DNA from: Antedon mediterranea | Lineage: Eukaryota > Echinodermata > Crinoidea > Comatulida > Antedonidae | Length of the DNA stretch: 64,000 nt | Assembly (NCBI RefSeq): GCF_964355755.1 | Contig: NC_092673.1 | Coordinates: forward strand, 9,431,001 to 9,495,000 | Direction of reading: 5' to 3' | Shown: piece after piece, positions 63,001 to 63,764 of the stretch | How the letters are laid out: each line of letters starts with the position of its first letter | Position numbering within the stretch: the stretch's first letter is position 1 | Translations under genes and position numbers: made by a program | The notes under the pieces: model-generated | The model's database searches: none | The model's input: only the letters and a program-made list of their open reading frames with translations | Told to the model about the DNA's origin: nothing

Positions 63001-63282
63001 ACTAACAACATATTATTTTCTTCAGGTCATGGTAGTATTGACCAGTAACATCCAATAATTGATTAAAAGAACATTGTTATCTGTTTGATGTTAATATTTT
63101 AGAATGAAGTGCAGGAAAGTAACAATAGCCTTAACTCATCCCTGCTAGACTTAGACAGCAAATACAGTGCGGAATTAGCCAAGGTTAAATTACTACTAGA
63201 ACATGATTCAGAATTGGAAACAAAAATTACAAGTTATGACATGAGGGTAAATATACTCAATGAACAGGTGGCTTATTATAAG
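6730..63282 (+). CDS. Multi-exon long coiled-coil protein gene (partial at both ends)
   Basis: Proposed exons are 6730-8984 (interrupted by a transposon at 7976-8902), 11404-11550, 17828-18010, 19098-19186, 20614-20768, 22834-23051, 25902-26043 (one frameshift), 28669-28782, 29099-29463, 29844-29955, 33860-34018, 40683-40826, 41457-41607, 50481-50730, 59439-59682, 61811-62014 and 63103-63282. Phases match at every junction, with split codons where phases are 1 or 2. The sum is about 4.2 kb, near 1390 residues. The N-terminal third is Ser/Thr-rich and probably disordered; the rest is almost continuous heptad-rich coiled coil rich in E, K, Q and L. No catalytic motif is visible. The architecture of one giant 5' exon plus many small coiled-coil exons recalls spindle or centrosome proteins such as SPAG5/astrin, but this is not established. 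The true start lies upstream, and the gene probably continues past 63282. Confidence 0.82.
7976..8902 (+). mobile_element. PIF/Harbinger-like MITE, copy 1, inside a coding exon
   Basis: The 927-bp element has terminal inverted repeats beginning CGCCCGTATTCTTAAACCGG, extended by TTTAGTCGTAGTTCGAG. Flanking trinucleotides are TAT on the left and TTA on the right. Copy 2 (19237-20135) has perfect TTA duplications, so the left flank here has probably mutated. TWA-type 3-bp duplications suggest PIF/Harbinger. There is no transposase; a 69-codon frame at 8623-8832 is shared with copy 2 but resembles nothing I know. Copies 1 and 2 are almost identical apart from a 28-bp segment, which implies recent movement. 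Confidence 0.88.
9055..9290 (-). repeat. Dispersed repeat, inverted relative to 14680-14945
   Basis: Reading the reverse complement gives the same order of words as 14680-14945: TGACCAGTGGTTG, then AACCAAGCCA, then ACCACCCTAAACCAAT, then CTCTGGACCTCAAAGTGCA. A further scrap (AACATGGGTTTTTATAACCAGCATG) appears near 18745. The element type is unknown. Confidence 0.7.
9886..11062. mobile_element. Fold-back element with long terminal inverted repeats
   Basis: The left arm (about 9886-10003) and right arm (about 10871-11062) are reverse complements. They share GGCCGCCAGTCATT, GGCCGCCGGTTATGGAACGCC, ATCATGAAACGCCAAAAA and CACATGTATACACC with its complement. The right arm has roughly 50 extra bases. 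The AT-rich core has no coding capacity but contains three spaced GCGACCGATTTCA-like words just before the right arm. I read it as a non-autonomous DNA element; target duplications were not resolved. Confidence 0.7.
11209..11281 (+). repeat. tRNA-derived SINE head (pol III A and B boxes)
   Basis: The 73-base segment has an A-box-like TGGCGCAGTGTGTTGG and a near-consensus B box GGTTCGAATCC at tRNA spacing. The acceptor stem does not pair (GAGTGCG against CTCTCGC), so this is a tRNA-like SINE head rather than a working tRNA gene. Confidence 0.65.
11404..11550 (+). CDS. Coiled-coil gene exon 2
   Basis: 49 codons in phase 0/0, from TTTTTTAAAG|GAA to GAT|GTAAGC. It starts EELENATESLEEMKAKL, a clear heptad pattern, and is the direct continuation of the coiled coil begun at 8907. 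Confidence 0.85.
12050..12440 (+). repeat. Dispersed repeat family (AGGCAATTTAATG type)
   Basis: Words in the same order recur at 53190-53510 and 62455-62790: GGCAATTTAATG[AC]AAA, ATGCC, AATCT, AACAGTGACCC or a variant, ATTATGGAAGC, and TGAATTTTAAAA or a variant. A weaker match lies at 51230-51450. It has no open frame. It may be an old DNA element or SINE-like unit. Confidence 0.55.
12493..12690 (-). pseudogene. LINE endonuclease fragment, downstream part
   Basis: The minus frame contains GDFNFNLLYMNN, the GDFN motif of the apurinic-like endonuclease domain of non-LTR retrotransposons. It is the direct continuation of the fragment at 15235-15483, which ends in DKKCYL. A 2.5-kb element separates the two parts. 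Confidence 0.75.
12712..12905 (+). repeat. Minisatellite in hAT-like left terminus
   Basis: GGCCAGCCTGTGGTCC followed by GAGGGCGCTAG recurs four times with TCTGTGGTTCTT spacers. The right terminus (15116-15222) carries the complement in fewer copies. Repeated sub-terminal motifs are usual transposase binding sites, but that role is inferred. Confidence 0.75.
12925..13225 (+). repeat. Tandem array, about 90-bp unit, 3-4 copies
   Basis: TTCTTCTAGAGTAAAAGCTAAC recurs at about 13020, 13113 and 13200 (a diverged copy is at 12925). Between copies lie GTTTATTA, TTTGCATATATTCTTA and TAATTGATTGTTCA words. Confidence 0.8.
13590..14285. mobile_element. Inverted-repeat element nested in the hAT-like transposon
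   Basis: The left end contains TTATTTATCAAACCGTCTTAGCAA and the right end TTGCTAAGCAAGTTTGATAAATCC, which pair as imperfect terminal inverted repeats. Several CTTAAGACG or AAGACAAAATTAAGC words recur near both ends. No transposase is visible. Confidence 0.5.
14680..14945 (+). repeat. Dispersed repeat, inverted partner of 9055-9290
   Basis: Shares TGACCAGTGGTTG, ACCACCCTAAACCAAT and GGACCTCAAAGTGCA with the complement of 9055-9290. The segment just upstream (14290-14680) carries further degenerate copies of TGACCAGTGGTTGCCGAGAT and GACCTTTTGACC words, so this is a short diverged tandem series. Confidence 0.65.
15235..15483 (-). pseudogene. LINE endonuclease fragment, upstream part
   Basis: On the minus strand the readable pieces are GGVALYI-like at the right, then SESIFVEIINPDSKNIIVGNVYR, then DTDVFIKSNRRDKKCY. 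These are typical of the endonuclease domain of non-LTR retrotransposons. The part of the open frame left of 15235 is not LINE but the hAT-like terminus. Frameshifts lie within the right half. Confidence 0.72.
16080..16925 (-). pseudogene. LINE reverse transcriptase remnant
   Basis: Minus-strand pieces appear in the correct order. NPTNKEEVNEIVSQIKNSNSEGVD (16727-16921) is the pre-RT linker. It is followed by VPIFKSG and NRPISILPT, then QYGFRKNSSTFMAVIDLVE. Lower down come SIMMPIGFNSWA-like remnants of motif B and TNISASHENLDMLIELVNAELKNVSDWF. Several frameshifts and stops break it. The family is Jockey/CR1-like, judged by motif spacing only. Confidence 0.75.
17166..17320 (-). pseudogene. LINE ORF1-like fragment
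   Basis: A minus frame of about 50 codons starts at ATG (17320) and contains MADRNLVLTCPRE and KKIGIASHLPIMMQEERKRL. The [IV]G[IV][AS]SxLP...RK pattern is common in ORF1-type proteins encoded next to invertebrate LINEs. It lies just 5' (on the minus strand) of the RT remnant at 16080-16925, so the two probably belong to one internally deleted element. Confidence 0.5.
17828..18010 (+). CDS. Coiled-coil gene exon 3
   Basis: 61 codons, phase 0/0, between TTTTTACAG and AAGCAG|GTAGTA. It contains ENILLHIFHELEIMDGG and ends with the heptad stretch NELKDKIAELQQKKENLDEK. The acceptor is a CAGCAG tandem (17825-17830), so one Gln may be included or skipped. Confidence 0.85.
19098..19186 (+). CDS. Coiled-coil gene exon 4 (short, recovered by phase)
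   Basis: This is an 89-base exon after TTGTATCCAAAG and before GA|GTAAGT. It encodes TPDRLKVETLQKQLTNTVSE and a short tail, and enters in phase 0 and leaves in phase 2. The phases of its neighbours (18010 ends in phase 0; 20614 needs two preceding bases) cannot be joined without such an exon, and GA plus A completes a Glu codon. The donor is near consensus; the acceptor has a poor pyrimidine tract. Confidence 0.72.
19237..20135 (-). mobile_element. PIF/Harbinger-like MITE, copy 2
   Basis: Reverse-complement copy of the element at 7976-8902, 899 bp long. The 28-bp length difference is one segment near the end that carries a partial repeat of GTCGAACTTCGAACTACGAC. Perfect TTA duplications flank it (19234-19236 and 20136-20138). 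The right TTA is part of the TTAA that borders the next MITE. It sits 50 bases past an exon donor, within the intron. Confidence 0.9.
20140..20484. mobile_element. TTAA-flanked MITE, short copy
   Basis: Inverted ends AGACACTAGA and TCTAGTGTCT are each bordered by TTAA (20136-20139 and 20485-20488). The interior shares CATTTTATGTAAAAA, CCCGCTATAAATCCCAA and ACCTGGTTTAATGTTTTTAA with longer copies at 25294-25829 and 45536-46761. TTAA duplications are the hallmark of piggyBac-type insertion; the superfamily assignment is inference, and no transposase is present. Confidence 0.85.
20614..20768 (+). CDS. Coiled-coil gene exon 5
   Basis: The exon follows TTTAATTTATAG and encodes TIDQLASENKELHVTIKHLE, then further heptads. 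Two donors are possible (20769 and 20780). Only GACAG|GTGAAC at 20769, leaving one base over, joins in frame with the next exon, giving a GAT codon. Confidence 0.85.
20865..21165 (+). repeat. Dispersed repeat (GTTCACCGGGGTAACCCCC type)
   Basis: GC-richer block preceded by a T/A-rich tract (20820-20866). It contains a CAGTTCACCGGGGTAACCCC segment, then ACACTGGACCTACGG and TCCGAGAAGAC. From memory, similar blocks recur in many marine invertebrate genomes, but I cannot assign a family. The 62-codon frame inside it is not convincing as a gene. Confidence 0.4.
22834..23051 (+). CDS. Coiled-coil gene exon 6
   Basis: The exon follows TTTGATCAG and ends AAACAG|GTAACT. After the split GAT codon it encodes SQVGTVKAEFECIHQHC, KEELSSTKIRNENLMARLTQ and EQLKTKQFQLDHLQIQ, strong heptads over 73 residues. 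It enters in phase 1 and leaves in phase 0. Confidence 0.9.
23278..23460 (+). repeat. Left sub-terminal minisatellite of the GAATGC element
   Basis: Three and a half units of GAATGGTAGTGTGAATGCTAAG followed by ATCATTGGTAGCATTCAGG, period about 57 bases. Confidence 0.8.
24595..24737. mobile_element. 143-bp hairpin MITE nested in the GAATGC element
   Basis: The two halves pair almost fully: AAGCTCTGTCTACACTATCAA at the left, GTTTGATAGTGTAGATATAGC at the right, and GTGATGTGCCCA with TGGGCACATCAC inside. TAA-like bases flank it. Confidence 0.85.
24790..24995 (+). repeat. Minisatellite, about 36-bp unit, five to six copies
   Basis: The unit GCTAGTGTAGCATTCACCC followed by ACTAGCATT(C/T)(A/G)AAT is repeated. 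Each unit is itself nearly palindromic, so each can form a small hairpin. Confidence 0.88.
25294..25829. mobile_element. TTAA-type MITE, full-length copy
   Basis: Starts after TTAA (25290-25293) with AGAAACTAGACC and ends GGTCTAGTTTAT followed by TGAA, a decayed TTAA. The interior matches the copies at 20140-20484 and 45536-46761, including GATCGATCG and a CTAAGCCTA-rich segment. Confidence 0.75.
25902..26043 (+). pseudogene. Candidate coiled-coil exon with a one-base frameshift
   Basis: A good acceptor (TTTATTCTTATTGAG) is followed by KNEGADTRIKELSNT. One base later in another frame comes EKSNQQLLLENPQQPIVED, and the exon ends AAT|GTAAAA. Its length is 142; removing one T near 25949 gives 141 and phase 0/0, matching both neighbours (23051 and 28669). 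A minimal alternative is 25954-26043 alone, 30 codons in phase 0/0, with a weak acceptor. Since it is symmetric, skipping would not disturb the frame. It could be a real exon with a sequence error, a dying exon, or chance. Confidence 0.45.
26553..26628 (+). repeat. tRNA-like SINE head
   Basis: TGGCACAGCGCATGAAGCG resembles an A box, and AGTTCAAGTCCC at tRNA spacing resembles a B box. The acceptor stem pairs poorly. Confidence 0.55.
27100..27640 (-). mobile_element. CTCCGGAG-rich inverted-repeat element, intact copy
   Basis: Begins ATTTCACACCAAAACTCCGG and ends GGAGTTTTGCTTTTGGTGTGAAAG. The AT-rich core (ACCCGCTATATATTTTGTAC) is the complement of the core in the 5800-5900 copy. No open frame. 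Confidence 0.7.
27640..27816 (+). pseudogene. Penelope-like GIY-YIG endonuclease fragment
   Basis: The plus frame VYCNICGKQYVGETKNMLRMRM, ending in AEYFNSAGHSIANFRV, is the C-terminal GIY-YIG domain of a Penelope-like element (the QYVGET core and GH...F spacing are typical). It begins abruptly at the end of the CTCCGGAG element, and the RT part is missing. Confidence 0.78.
27961..28142. mobile_element. 182-bp palindromic MITE with TAA duplications
   Basis: Inverted ends AGGGTCTTTCACACCTG and GTGTGAAAGACCCT extend inward through TTCCGGCACGGTTCC. The inner arms, around ACGCGGCTATGCGC-like words, also pair. TAA flanks both sides (27958-27960, 28143-28145). This suggests PIF/Harbinger-type insertion; it is unusually GC-rich for the window. 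Confidence 0.88.
28253..28325 (+). ncRNA. Hammerhead-like tandem motif downstream of Penelope scrap
   Basis: A 30-bp unit is duplicated. The first copy has CTGATGA then a GGGC/GCCC hairpin; the second has CTGGTGA, the same hairpin, then GAAAGC. The core elements are therefore split between two copies. It lies 440 bases after the GIY-YIG fragment, where a Penelope terminal repeat would be expected. Confidence 0.4.
28669..28782 (+). CDS. Coiled-coil gene exon 7
   Basis: 38 codons, phase 0/0, from TTTTTAATCCAG to TTAAAG|GTATTT. It contains TTEQLKIEEYITELEIELKE, a regular heptad. Confidence 0.88.
29099..29463 (+). CDS. Coiled-coil gene exon 8
   Basis: The exon starts after CTTCTGATGTAG with HVPKWIDYKAWNNML and continues through about 120 residues of charged heptads (KKLSELQQEHEDVQSKLG, KEKELKKELDEQKR). 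It ends CTCAG|GTAGGC in phase 2. It is the longest uninterrupted coiled-coil exon in the window. Confidence 0.93.
29844..29955 (+). CDS. Coiled-coil gene exon 9
   Basis: Follows TTATGTTTAG. The first base completes an Arg codon (AG+A), then SKENEVSSLNQELAILLSEN. Ends AATAAG|GTAAAC in phase 0. Confidence 0.88.
29990..32075. mobile_element. hAT-like element with 5-bp duplications, hosting another element
   Basis: Ends CAGGGCCGTAACCAGG and CCTGGTTACGGGCCTG are perfect inverted repeats. CTTTG occurs directly outside both (29985-29989 and 32076-32080). The flanks together (GATCATACTTTG | TTGGAGGCCTAG) match the interior of the PIF-like MITE at 7976-8902, so it inserted into a third copy of that MITE. 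About 780 bp is its own; the rest is the nested element at 30046-31350. CAGGG ends and 5-bp duplications point to a hAT5-like element, by inference. Confidence 0.8.
30046..31350. mobile_element. 1.3-kb nested element with GGCGGATC ends
   Basis: Begins AGGGGCGGATCCAGG and ends CTAGATCCGCCACT. GGAACCA is duplicated on both sides (30039-30045, 31351-31357). The AGTGGCGGATC type of terminus and 7-8 bp duplication fit a hAT-like non-autonomous element. The interior is noncoding and locally GC-rich near the left end (GGGGGCCGGCAAGGGCCCCC), where a hairpin can form. Confidence 0.8.
32076..32469 (+). mobile_element. PIF-like MITE, third copy, partial
   Basis: Diverged match to the right half of 7976-8902, from GTTGGAGGCCTAGAAAATATGAAAG to the terminus CCGGTTTAAGAATACGG. 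The left half is missing apart from GATCATACTTTG at 29978-29989 beyond the hAT-like insertion. Confidence 0.75.
32943..33090 (+). mobile_element. PIF-like MITE, left-end fragment
   Basis: Diverged match to the first 150 bases of 7976-8902, with TTAGTCGTAGTTCG, ATTCATAAACTGAACTTCAAC and GGCCAACCTTGACTAAATC. The terminal bases are lost. Confidence 0.65.
33178..33793. mobile_element. TA-flanked MITE, 616 bp
   Basis: Inverted ends GACCAGTCGGAT and ATACGACTGGTC are followed inward by AGGTGTCACTTTT and AAAAAGTGACACCT, and TA is on both sides. The TA duplication suggests Tc1/mariner-type mobilisation. No transposase. Confidence 0.75.
33860..34018 (+). CDS. Coiled-coil gene exon 10
   Basis: Follows TGTATGTGACAG and is open for 53 codons, including FVEVGALTTHLQEAKPRN and FELEHMLSLVSKDKE. 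Two in-phase donors exist, GTG|GTAGGT at 33974 and AAG|GTAGGC at 34019. The extra 15 residues (VGQDHSN...) would be alternative. The heptad is weaker than in neighbours. Confidence 0.72.
34799..34916. mobile_element. 118-bp hairpin MITE
   Basis: The two halves form an almost complete hairpin: GGTGAATGATGAAAGGTTAT pairs with ATAACCTTTCATCATTCACC, and TTTCAAC with GTTGAAA, around an ACGGCTTGCGCCT loop. Confidence 0.8.
35440..36870 (-). pseudogene. LINE reverse transcriptase remnant, RTE-like
   Basis: Minus-strand pieces are in order. FYKTLYNSNQS lies in the linker, followed by REQVGVRAGFGTSDHLHTLS and FVDYKKAFDSLDHQSLLRALK (motif A). Further on comes the C-terminal SLPISLKRKVFNQCIIPTLIYSSETWT. 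Motifs B and C (QG, YADD) are deleted. A segment of about 150 bp encoding the KAFDSLDH region is tandemly duplicated (36000-36130 and 36130-36275). Frameshifts occur throughout. Confidence 0.82.
37240..38075 (-). pseudogene. LTR-retrotransposon aspartic protease region, decayed
   Basis: The minus strand reads TLLGYSLNTRPRS, then AMADTSC followed by a stop, then SCLADIQVLHHLGLKRKDI and MDAANNKGINILGA. A further piece around 37620-37720 resembles YVTDNSDKLFLSREEC. This is the retropepsin region of Gypsy-like elements (A-D-T-[GS] active-site loop). An in-frame stop and later frameshifts disable it. No LTRs were identified. Confidence 0.62.
38475..38865 (+). repeat. Two-copy duplication, period about 300 bp
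   Basis: A block from AAATGTAGTTTAAAACCTTCC through CCCCATATGTATGGTTAC to AGAAACAGAAATTTGTATAA occurs at 38475-38565 and 38774-38862. A C16-19 tract at 38719-38737 lies between. Confidence 0.8.
38865..39200 (+). repeat. SINE-tail-like block with three CCCCCGCCGGACACC units
   Basis: After an (AAT)n run the ATATTTATATAGCGCC and GGTGCTTTACATT words resemble the common tail of marine invertebrate SINEs. Three copies of ACTATCCCC(C/T)GCCGGACACC plus GTCAAGGTTTC follow at about 110-bp spacing. Confidence 0.6.
39200..40682. other. Intron segment, no gene seen
   Basis: Several 80-codon frames exist (39670-39918, 40089-40346, 40387-40638), but none shows motifs, matching splice phases or heptads. 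40440-40590 repeats CACATTTGTGG words about five times. The stretch ends in the acceptor TCTGTCATTTCAG. Confidence 0.55.
40683..40826 (+). CDS. Coiled-coil gene exon 11
   Basis: 48 codons in phase 0/0, from TCATTTCAG|AAG to TTGACG|GTAATA. Contains EEELMINLTEARIEIKEIKH and LQTAENNF. Confidence 0.88.
41457..41607 (+). CDS. Coiled-coil gene exon 12
   Basis: Follows AAATTTAG and ends ATGCAAG|GTATTA in phase 1. Contains KRCSLERALNLVEVEKGIWN and NELNKQIDKLCNEQERY. The antisense 85-codon frame over it is a shadow. Confidence 0.85.
41683..41910 (-). repeat. tRNA-derived SINE, minus strand
   Basis: On the minus strand a tRNA-like head (41910-41830) has A-box-like TTGTGGCTTGGTG and B box GGGTTCAAGTCCC. 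An unrelated body follows and ends in a poly-A tail (T16 at 41683-41698 on the plus strand). The minus frame crossing it is not a gene. Confidence 0.75.
42140..43060. repeat. Degenerate tandem array, about 370-bp unit, 2.5-3 copies
   Basis: Each unit carries, in order, TGGTAGGGG(A/G)TA(A/G)C(A/G)TTTATGCC, ATCTAAAT or a variant, AATGTGTA(G/T)A(G/A)TATATAT, AACTAGAGGTCAAAAGGTT, GACCTTTTA(C/T)(A/G)AAAACTCA and a TGCATTTGAT-like word. Copies start near 42165, 42540 and 42795. The last is shorter. Confidence 0.7.
43160..43990 (+). pseudogene. LINE reverse transcriptase C-terminal remnant
   Basis: The plus strand has GSPQGCVLSPLLYIIYT (motif B), NSHLVKFADDTVLLSLL (motif C, FADD), then in other frames VNVTKTKEMIVDFRKEK and GHQRLYLLRKLNHFNVD, with a 3' tail near GAATTGCCCCGTGTGGGAT. 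A deletion after HGSAL removes part of the domain. It is of the CR1/Rex1-like type. Confidence 0.82.
44090..45060 (-). pseudogene. Decayed copy of a widespread uncharacterised invertebrate gene family
   Basis: Minus-strand blocks in order are VRTIWAGLSTDLVIEKVSMRSLK (near 44890), LDGSALLHSIPWNSVETYDT (44700-44640), LSDDTDLSSAP (near 44360) and CDTGDKTSRVFGIGKQVALKK (44235-44170). From memory, an uncharacterised multi-copy protein family in corals, molluscs and echinoderms has the same succession: a GLSTDLVIE block, a D-G-x-x-LLH-[RS]-IPW block, an EDTDLL block and a GCDTTSR-x-x-GIGK block. The acidic blocks resemble a PIN/FEN-type nuclease fold; that is inference. Stops and frameshifts separate the blocks. 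Confidence 0.6.
45536..46761. mobile_element. TTAA-type MITE (outer copy) split by a copy of itself
   Basis: The outer left half is 45536-45866, preceded by TTAA at 45532-45535; it starts AGACCACTTCCCTATG. The outer right half is 46501-46761 and ends GTAGGGAAGGGGTTTATAA. Joining the halves at the single TTAA gives the same order as the inner copy (AGAAAGACAAT[TA]AATGCAGCAAC). Confidence 0.85.
45871..46496. mobile_element. TTAA-type MITE (inner copy)
   Basis: 626 bp, starts AGCCCCATTCCCTACG, ends GCAGGGAAGGGGTCT, with TTAA on both sides (45867-45870, 46497-46500). Closely similar to its host copy, showing two rounds of activity of one family. Confidence 0.9.
46930..48430 (-). pseudogene. LINE reverse transcriptase remnant A
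   Basis: The minus strand carries GCKAIGCVLSRILFKIFINEF (a broken motif B), then SGLFWADDVVLVADSKHELSK (motif C, ADDVVL), LNFNLDKSNILVFGKR and YKYLGVHIS around 48000-48350. Further down come YNRVFFLDILWRTIGLPAINYE (47683-47913) and a C-terminal region (46951-47241). Several frameshifts. The ADDVVL(V) core and KLNFNLDKS spacing fit a non-LTR RT; the clade is uncertain. Confidence 0.75.
48680..50345 (-). pseudogene. L1/Tx1-like LINE, RT C-terminal part
   Basis: The minus strand starts mid-RT with GISCPLSALLFILVAEIMA (motif B) and IAQLADDTVLFMKDENS (motif C). It continues with SGLRLNKEKTNAMWLG, VLGIYIGHDKEF, the thumb region KRNLTIFGKIIILKMLGLSK, FDFLWDGKREKVKR and GGVKAPDF. It ends with a CCHC-like zinc-finger region (CLQCNVVEDDAHFFYEC). 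This order is typical of Tx1/L1-clade elements. It is 5'-truncated at about 50345 and broken into four frames. Confidence 0.87.
50481..50730 (+). CDS. Coiled-coil gene exon 13
   Basis: The acceptor ATTCTCATAG at 50480 is chosen because phase 1 from the previous exon (G + GA) then gives GKQDADHQTDLFIEATRQ. The stronger-looking TTTTTCAG at 50446 would meet a stop. Contains LNDIKKQWGEEKTDLEKQ and EGRIYTLEDSVKQMKK. Ends AAAAG|GTAAAC in phase 2. Confidence 0.9.
50731..53633. other. Intron segment, no gene seen
   Basis: AT-rich DNA with weak traces of the AGGCAATTTAATG repeat (51230-51450 and 53190-53510). No frame with motifs and no exon with matching phase (leftover AG) found. Confidence 0.6.
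53190..53510 (+). repeat. Dispersed repeat family (AGGCAATTTAATG type), copy
   Basis: AATAGGCAATTTAATGCAAA, ATTATGGAAGCCATTGA and GGCCACCTGAATTTTAAAA match the copy at 12050-12440 in order and orientation. Confidence 0.6.
54400..55200 (-). pseudogene. DIRS tyrosine recombinase, broken
   Basis: Around 54480-54600 the minus frame reads IDVIQLKAHSTRSAAVSKVK, then SDILQHVGWNSEKTFGSYL and a stop. H-S-T-R is the H-x-x-R box of tyrosine recombinases, followed by W and a plausible catalytic Tyr. Upstream pieces (ALNIAKAALSSFVTL, FMKGVFNLKPP) in other frames match the N-terminal part. Three or more frameshifts. Confidence 0.78.
55498..55880 (-). pseudogene. DIRS RNase H/C-terminal domain
   Basis: Resumes as ITGLQCYGK-like sequence in a shifted frame. 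A 10-bp tandem duplication (ATACCCAGAG twice, 55812-55833 region) shifts it again before PRDIFVTAQYIPGIQNVIAD, with the A-D-x-x-S-R motif. Then IDLFASHLN, FVSWKPDPNAIAIDAFTLHW and FAFNFPHF follow, a signature stretch of DIRS pol proteins. Confidence 0.85.
55905..56597 (-). pseudogene. DIRS reverse transcriptase end and RNase H
   Basis: The frame begins with HTVIAYIDDTIIIAKNKKA (RT motif C, YIDD), has one in-frame stop near 56540, then continues openly through GFAIHPSKSVIEP, FFGFVINSRIMK and WGASNGSIHIGGRWN. It ends in VLIKIDNTTAAWCINNM, the RNase H region with its D-N-T-T-A core. A C15 tract (55885-55899 on the plus strand) then destroys the frame. Confidence 0.88.
56604..56766. mobile_element. 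Small MITE with GGCCCGG...CGATTTTTTTTTTCGTA ends
   Basis: The left end, GGCCCGGACGCGATTTTTTT continuing to CGTAC, pairs with the right end (TACGAAAAAAAAAATCACGG and CCCGG). The internal AAACGTCACAAAATAAACATGAA pairs with TTCATGTTTATTTTGTGACG. A related sequence (GGCCGGGAAGCGATTTTTTA, TTTCGTAC) is at 60992-61030. Confidence 0.72.
56770..58388 (+). pseudogene. LINE reverse transcriptase with a single in-frame stop
   Basis: About 540 codons in one frame, broken only by TAA at 57549-57551 between KLGD and LSPWTVVKGG. Motifs in order: KAPDPDGIPPRVLRDFA, ADIIPIPKV, LRPISLTSTTMKVIEG, LLLLDFKKAYDLIDHN (motif A), VKGGIPQGSWLGPMLF (motif B) and KYMDDTSIHE (catalytic MDD in place of the more usual ADD). 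It continues with LNIKKTKEMKIS, FKLLGVIIS, YTSIIRPILEYAAPVW and IQRRAFKCIF. The first 20 codons of the raw open frame belong to the adjacent MITE. The single lesion points to recent insertion. Confidence 0.93.
56770..58760 (+). mobile_element. 5'-truncated LINE of the Rex1/CR1 type
   Basis: The RT frame is nearly intact and followed by a 350-bp AT-rich 3' region, AATAAAG and a terminal (ATTCGT)n tail at 58741-58760, typical of CR1/Rex1-type insertions. The endonuclease domain is absent. It lies in opposite orientation next to the DIRS remnant. Confidence 0.85.
58761..59438. other. Intron segment, no gene seen
   Basis: Contains a GCGCGTGCGCGTGCGCAAC segment near 58955 that echoes GTTGCGCACGCGCAC near 53720, perhaps a trace of the same DIRS element. 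It ends in the acceptor AAATTATTTTAAAG. Confidence 0.5.
59439..59682 (+). CDS. Coiled-coil gene exon 14
   Basis: Acceptor TTATTTTAAAG at 59438; the first G completes Arg (AG+G), then QNIDLRTKLASTKTSLRDMD, KMEKLSIERDGY and ESHISEKEKTLYSQT. A CAG four bases further would force a stop, so the upstream AAAG is chosen. Ends CAAAAG|GTAAGC, phase 0. Confidence 0.9.
59903..59931 (+). ncRNA. Hammerhead-like motif
   Basis: CTGATGA (59903-59909), one extra T, a GGGC-TAT-GCCC hairpin, GAAAC (59922-59926), AT, then GTC (59929-59931). All core elements of a hammerhead with a very short stem III are present except for the extra base. No Penelope coding sequence is adjacent; a (TA)n tract follows at 59988. 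Confidence 0.5.
59988..60031. repeat. (TA)n microsatellite
   Basis: About 22 uninterrupted TA dinucleotides. Confidence 0.97.
60152..60190 (-). ncRNA. Hammerhead-like motif, minus strand
   Basis: The minus strand reads CTGAAGA, a GGCCAGC...GCTGGTC hairpin, then GAAACAG. It has the same order as the motif at 3598-3629, with A in place of the core U. Probably a relic of a Penelope-type terminal repeat. Confidence 0.35.
60511..60586 (+). repeat. tRNA-like SINE head
   Basis: TTTGGCTCAGTGAGCA resembles an A box, and GGTTCGAGTTCAATCC a B box at tRNA spacing. A-rich DNA follows downstream (60640-60720). Confidence 0.55.
60990..61060 (+). mobile_element. Fragment of GGCCGGG...CGATTTTTT MITE family
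   Basis: GGGGCCGGGAAGCGATTTTT and TTTCGTACAGAGGTTGGGGCC match the arms of the MITE at 56604-56766. Confidence 0.55.
61116..61192 (-). repeat. tRNA-like SINE head, minus strand
   Basis: The minus strand carries TGTAGTCGAGTGGATTAGGC (A-box-like) and GGGTTCGAATCCGATGAGC with a consensus B box. The acceptor stem does not pair fully, so a SINE head is more likely than a functional tRNA. Confidence 0.6.
61811..62014 (+). CDS. Coiled-coil gene exon 15
   Basis: 68 codons in phase 0/0, from TTATTCCAATAG to ATGCTG|GTATGT. Contains LATVHEALKNSKDYNASLLR, RSDLQAKLESLREAWEDD and KLALIQESFTNTESKHEK. Confidence 0.92.
62455..62790 (+). repeat. Dispersed repeat family (AGGCAATTTAATG type), copy
   Basis: GGCTAATTTAATGCAAATTG, ATGCCTATTTTGAATCTATT and CCTCAACAGTGACCC follow the same order as 12050-12440. 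Confidence 0.6.
63103..63282 (+). CDS. Coiled-coil gene exon 16, last one seen
   Basis: 60 codons in phase 0/0, after TTAATATTTTAG and before TATAAG|GTATGT. Contains SNNSLNSSLLDLDSKYSAEL, KLLLEHDSELETKITS and VNILNEQVAYYK. It ends in an open coiled coil with a good donor, so at least one more exon must lie beyond or the THAP exon lies within the following intron. Confidence 0.9.
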
Positions 63283-63764
63283 GTATGTTGGTCAATACAA
63301 ACCAATCTAATTACTAATACTAGATGGTATGTTCGCTTCGCTTGTATACCATATAGGTCATGCATTTAATCACAGTAGAACCACATATTAAGGGTACACT
63401 TTTGGGACACTAACCTAAAAAAGGTACCACTGTTGATGATCGGTTAAAATGGAATCAAGATACACTCAGTCAACAAAAACTTTATATGATGCGTCAACTA
63501 AGAAAATTGAATATTGACCTTTGGGTTTAATAAAACATTAATTTTTCCAAAATGTTCGACATTTGGCACGATTGATCTACGCCAAATATCTTATATACTA
63601 AAGATGTGACACTACCCGCGTTTACGTGTAACACTTTAGAAGCGTCAAATTATAGTGCGCCCCCTCGCTTAAACAAGTAACAAACTTTTGCGTGAAGATG
63701 ATCGCAGTATTCTTTAGAAAATGGGATTGAGGAGTCGTGCCAAAGTTTGTATGGTTAAGAAACA

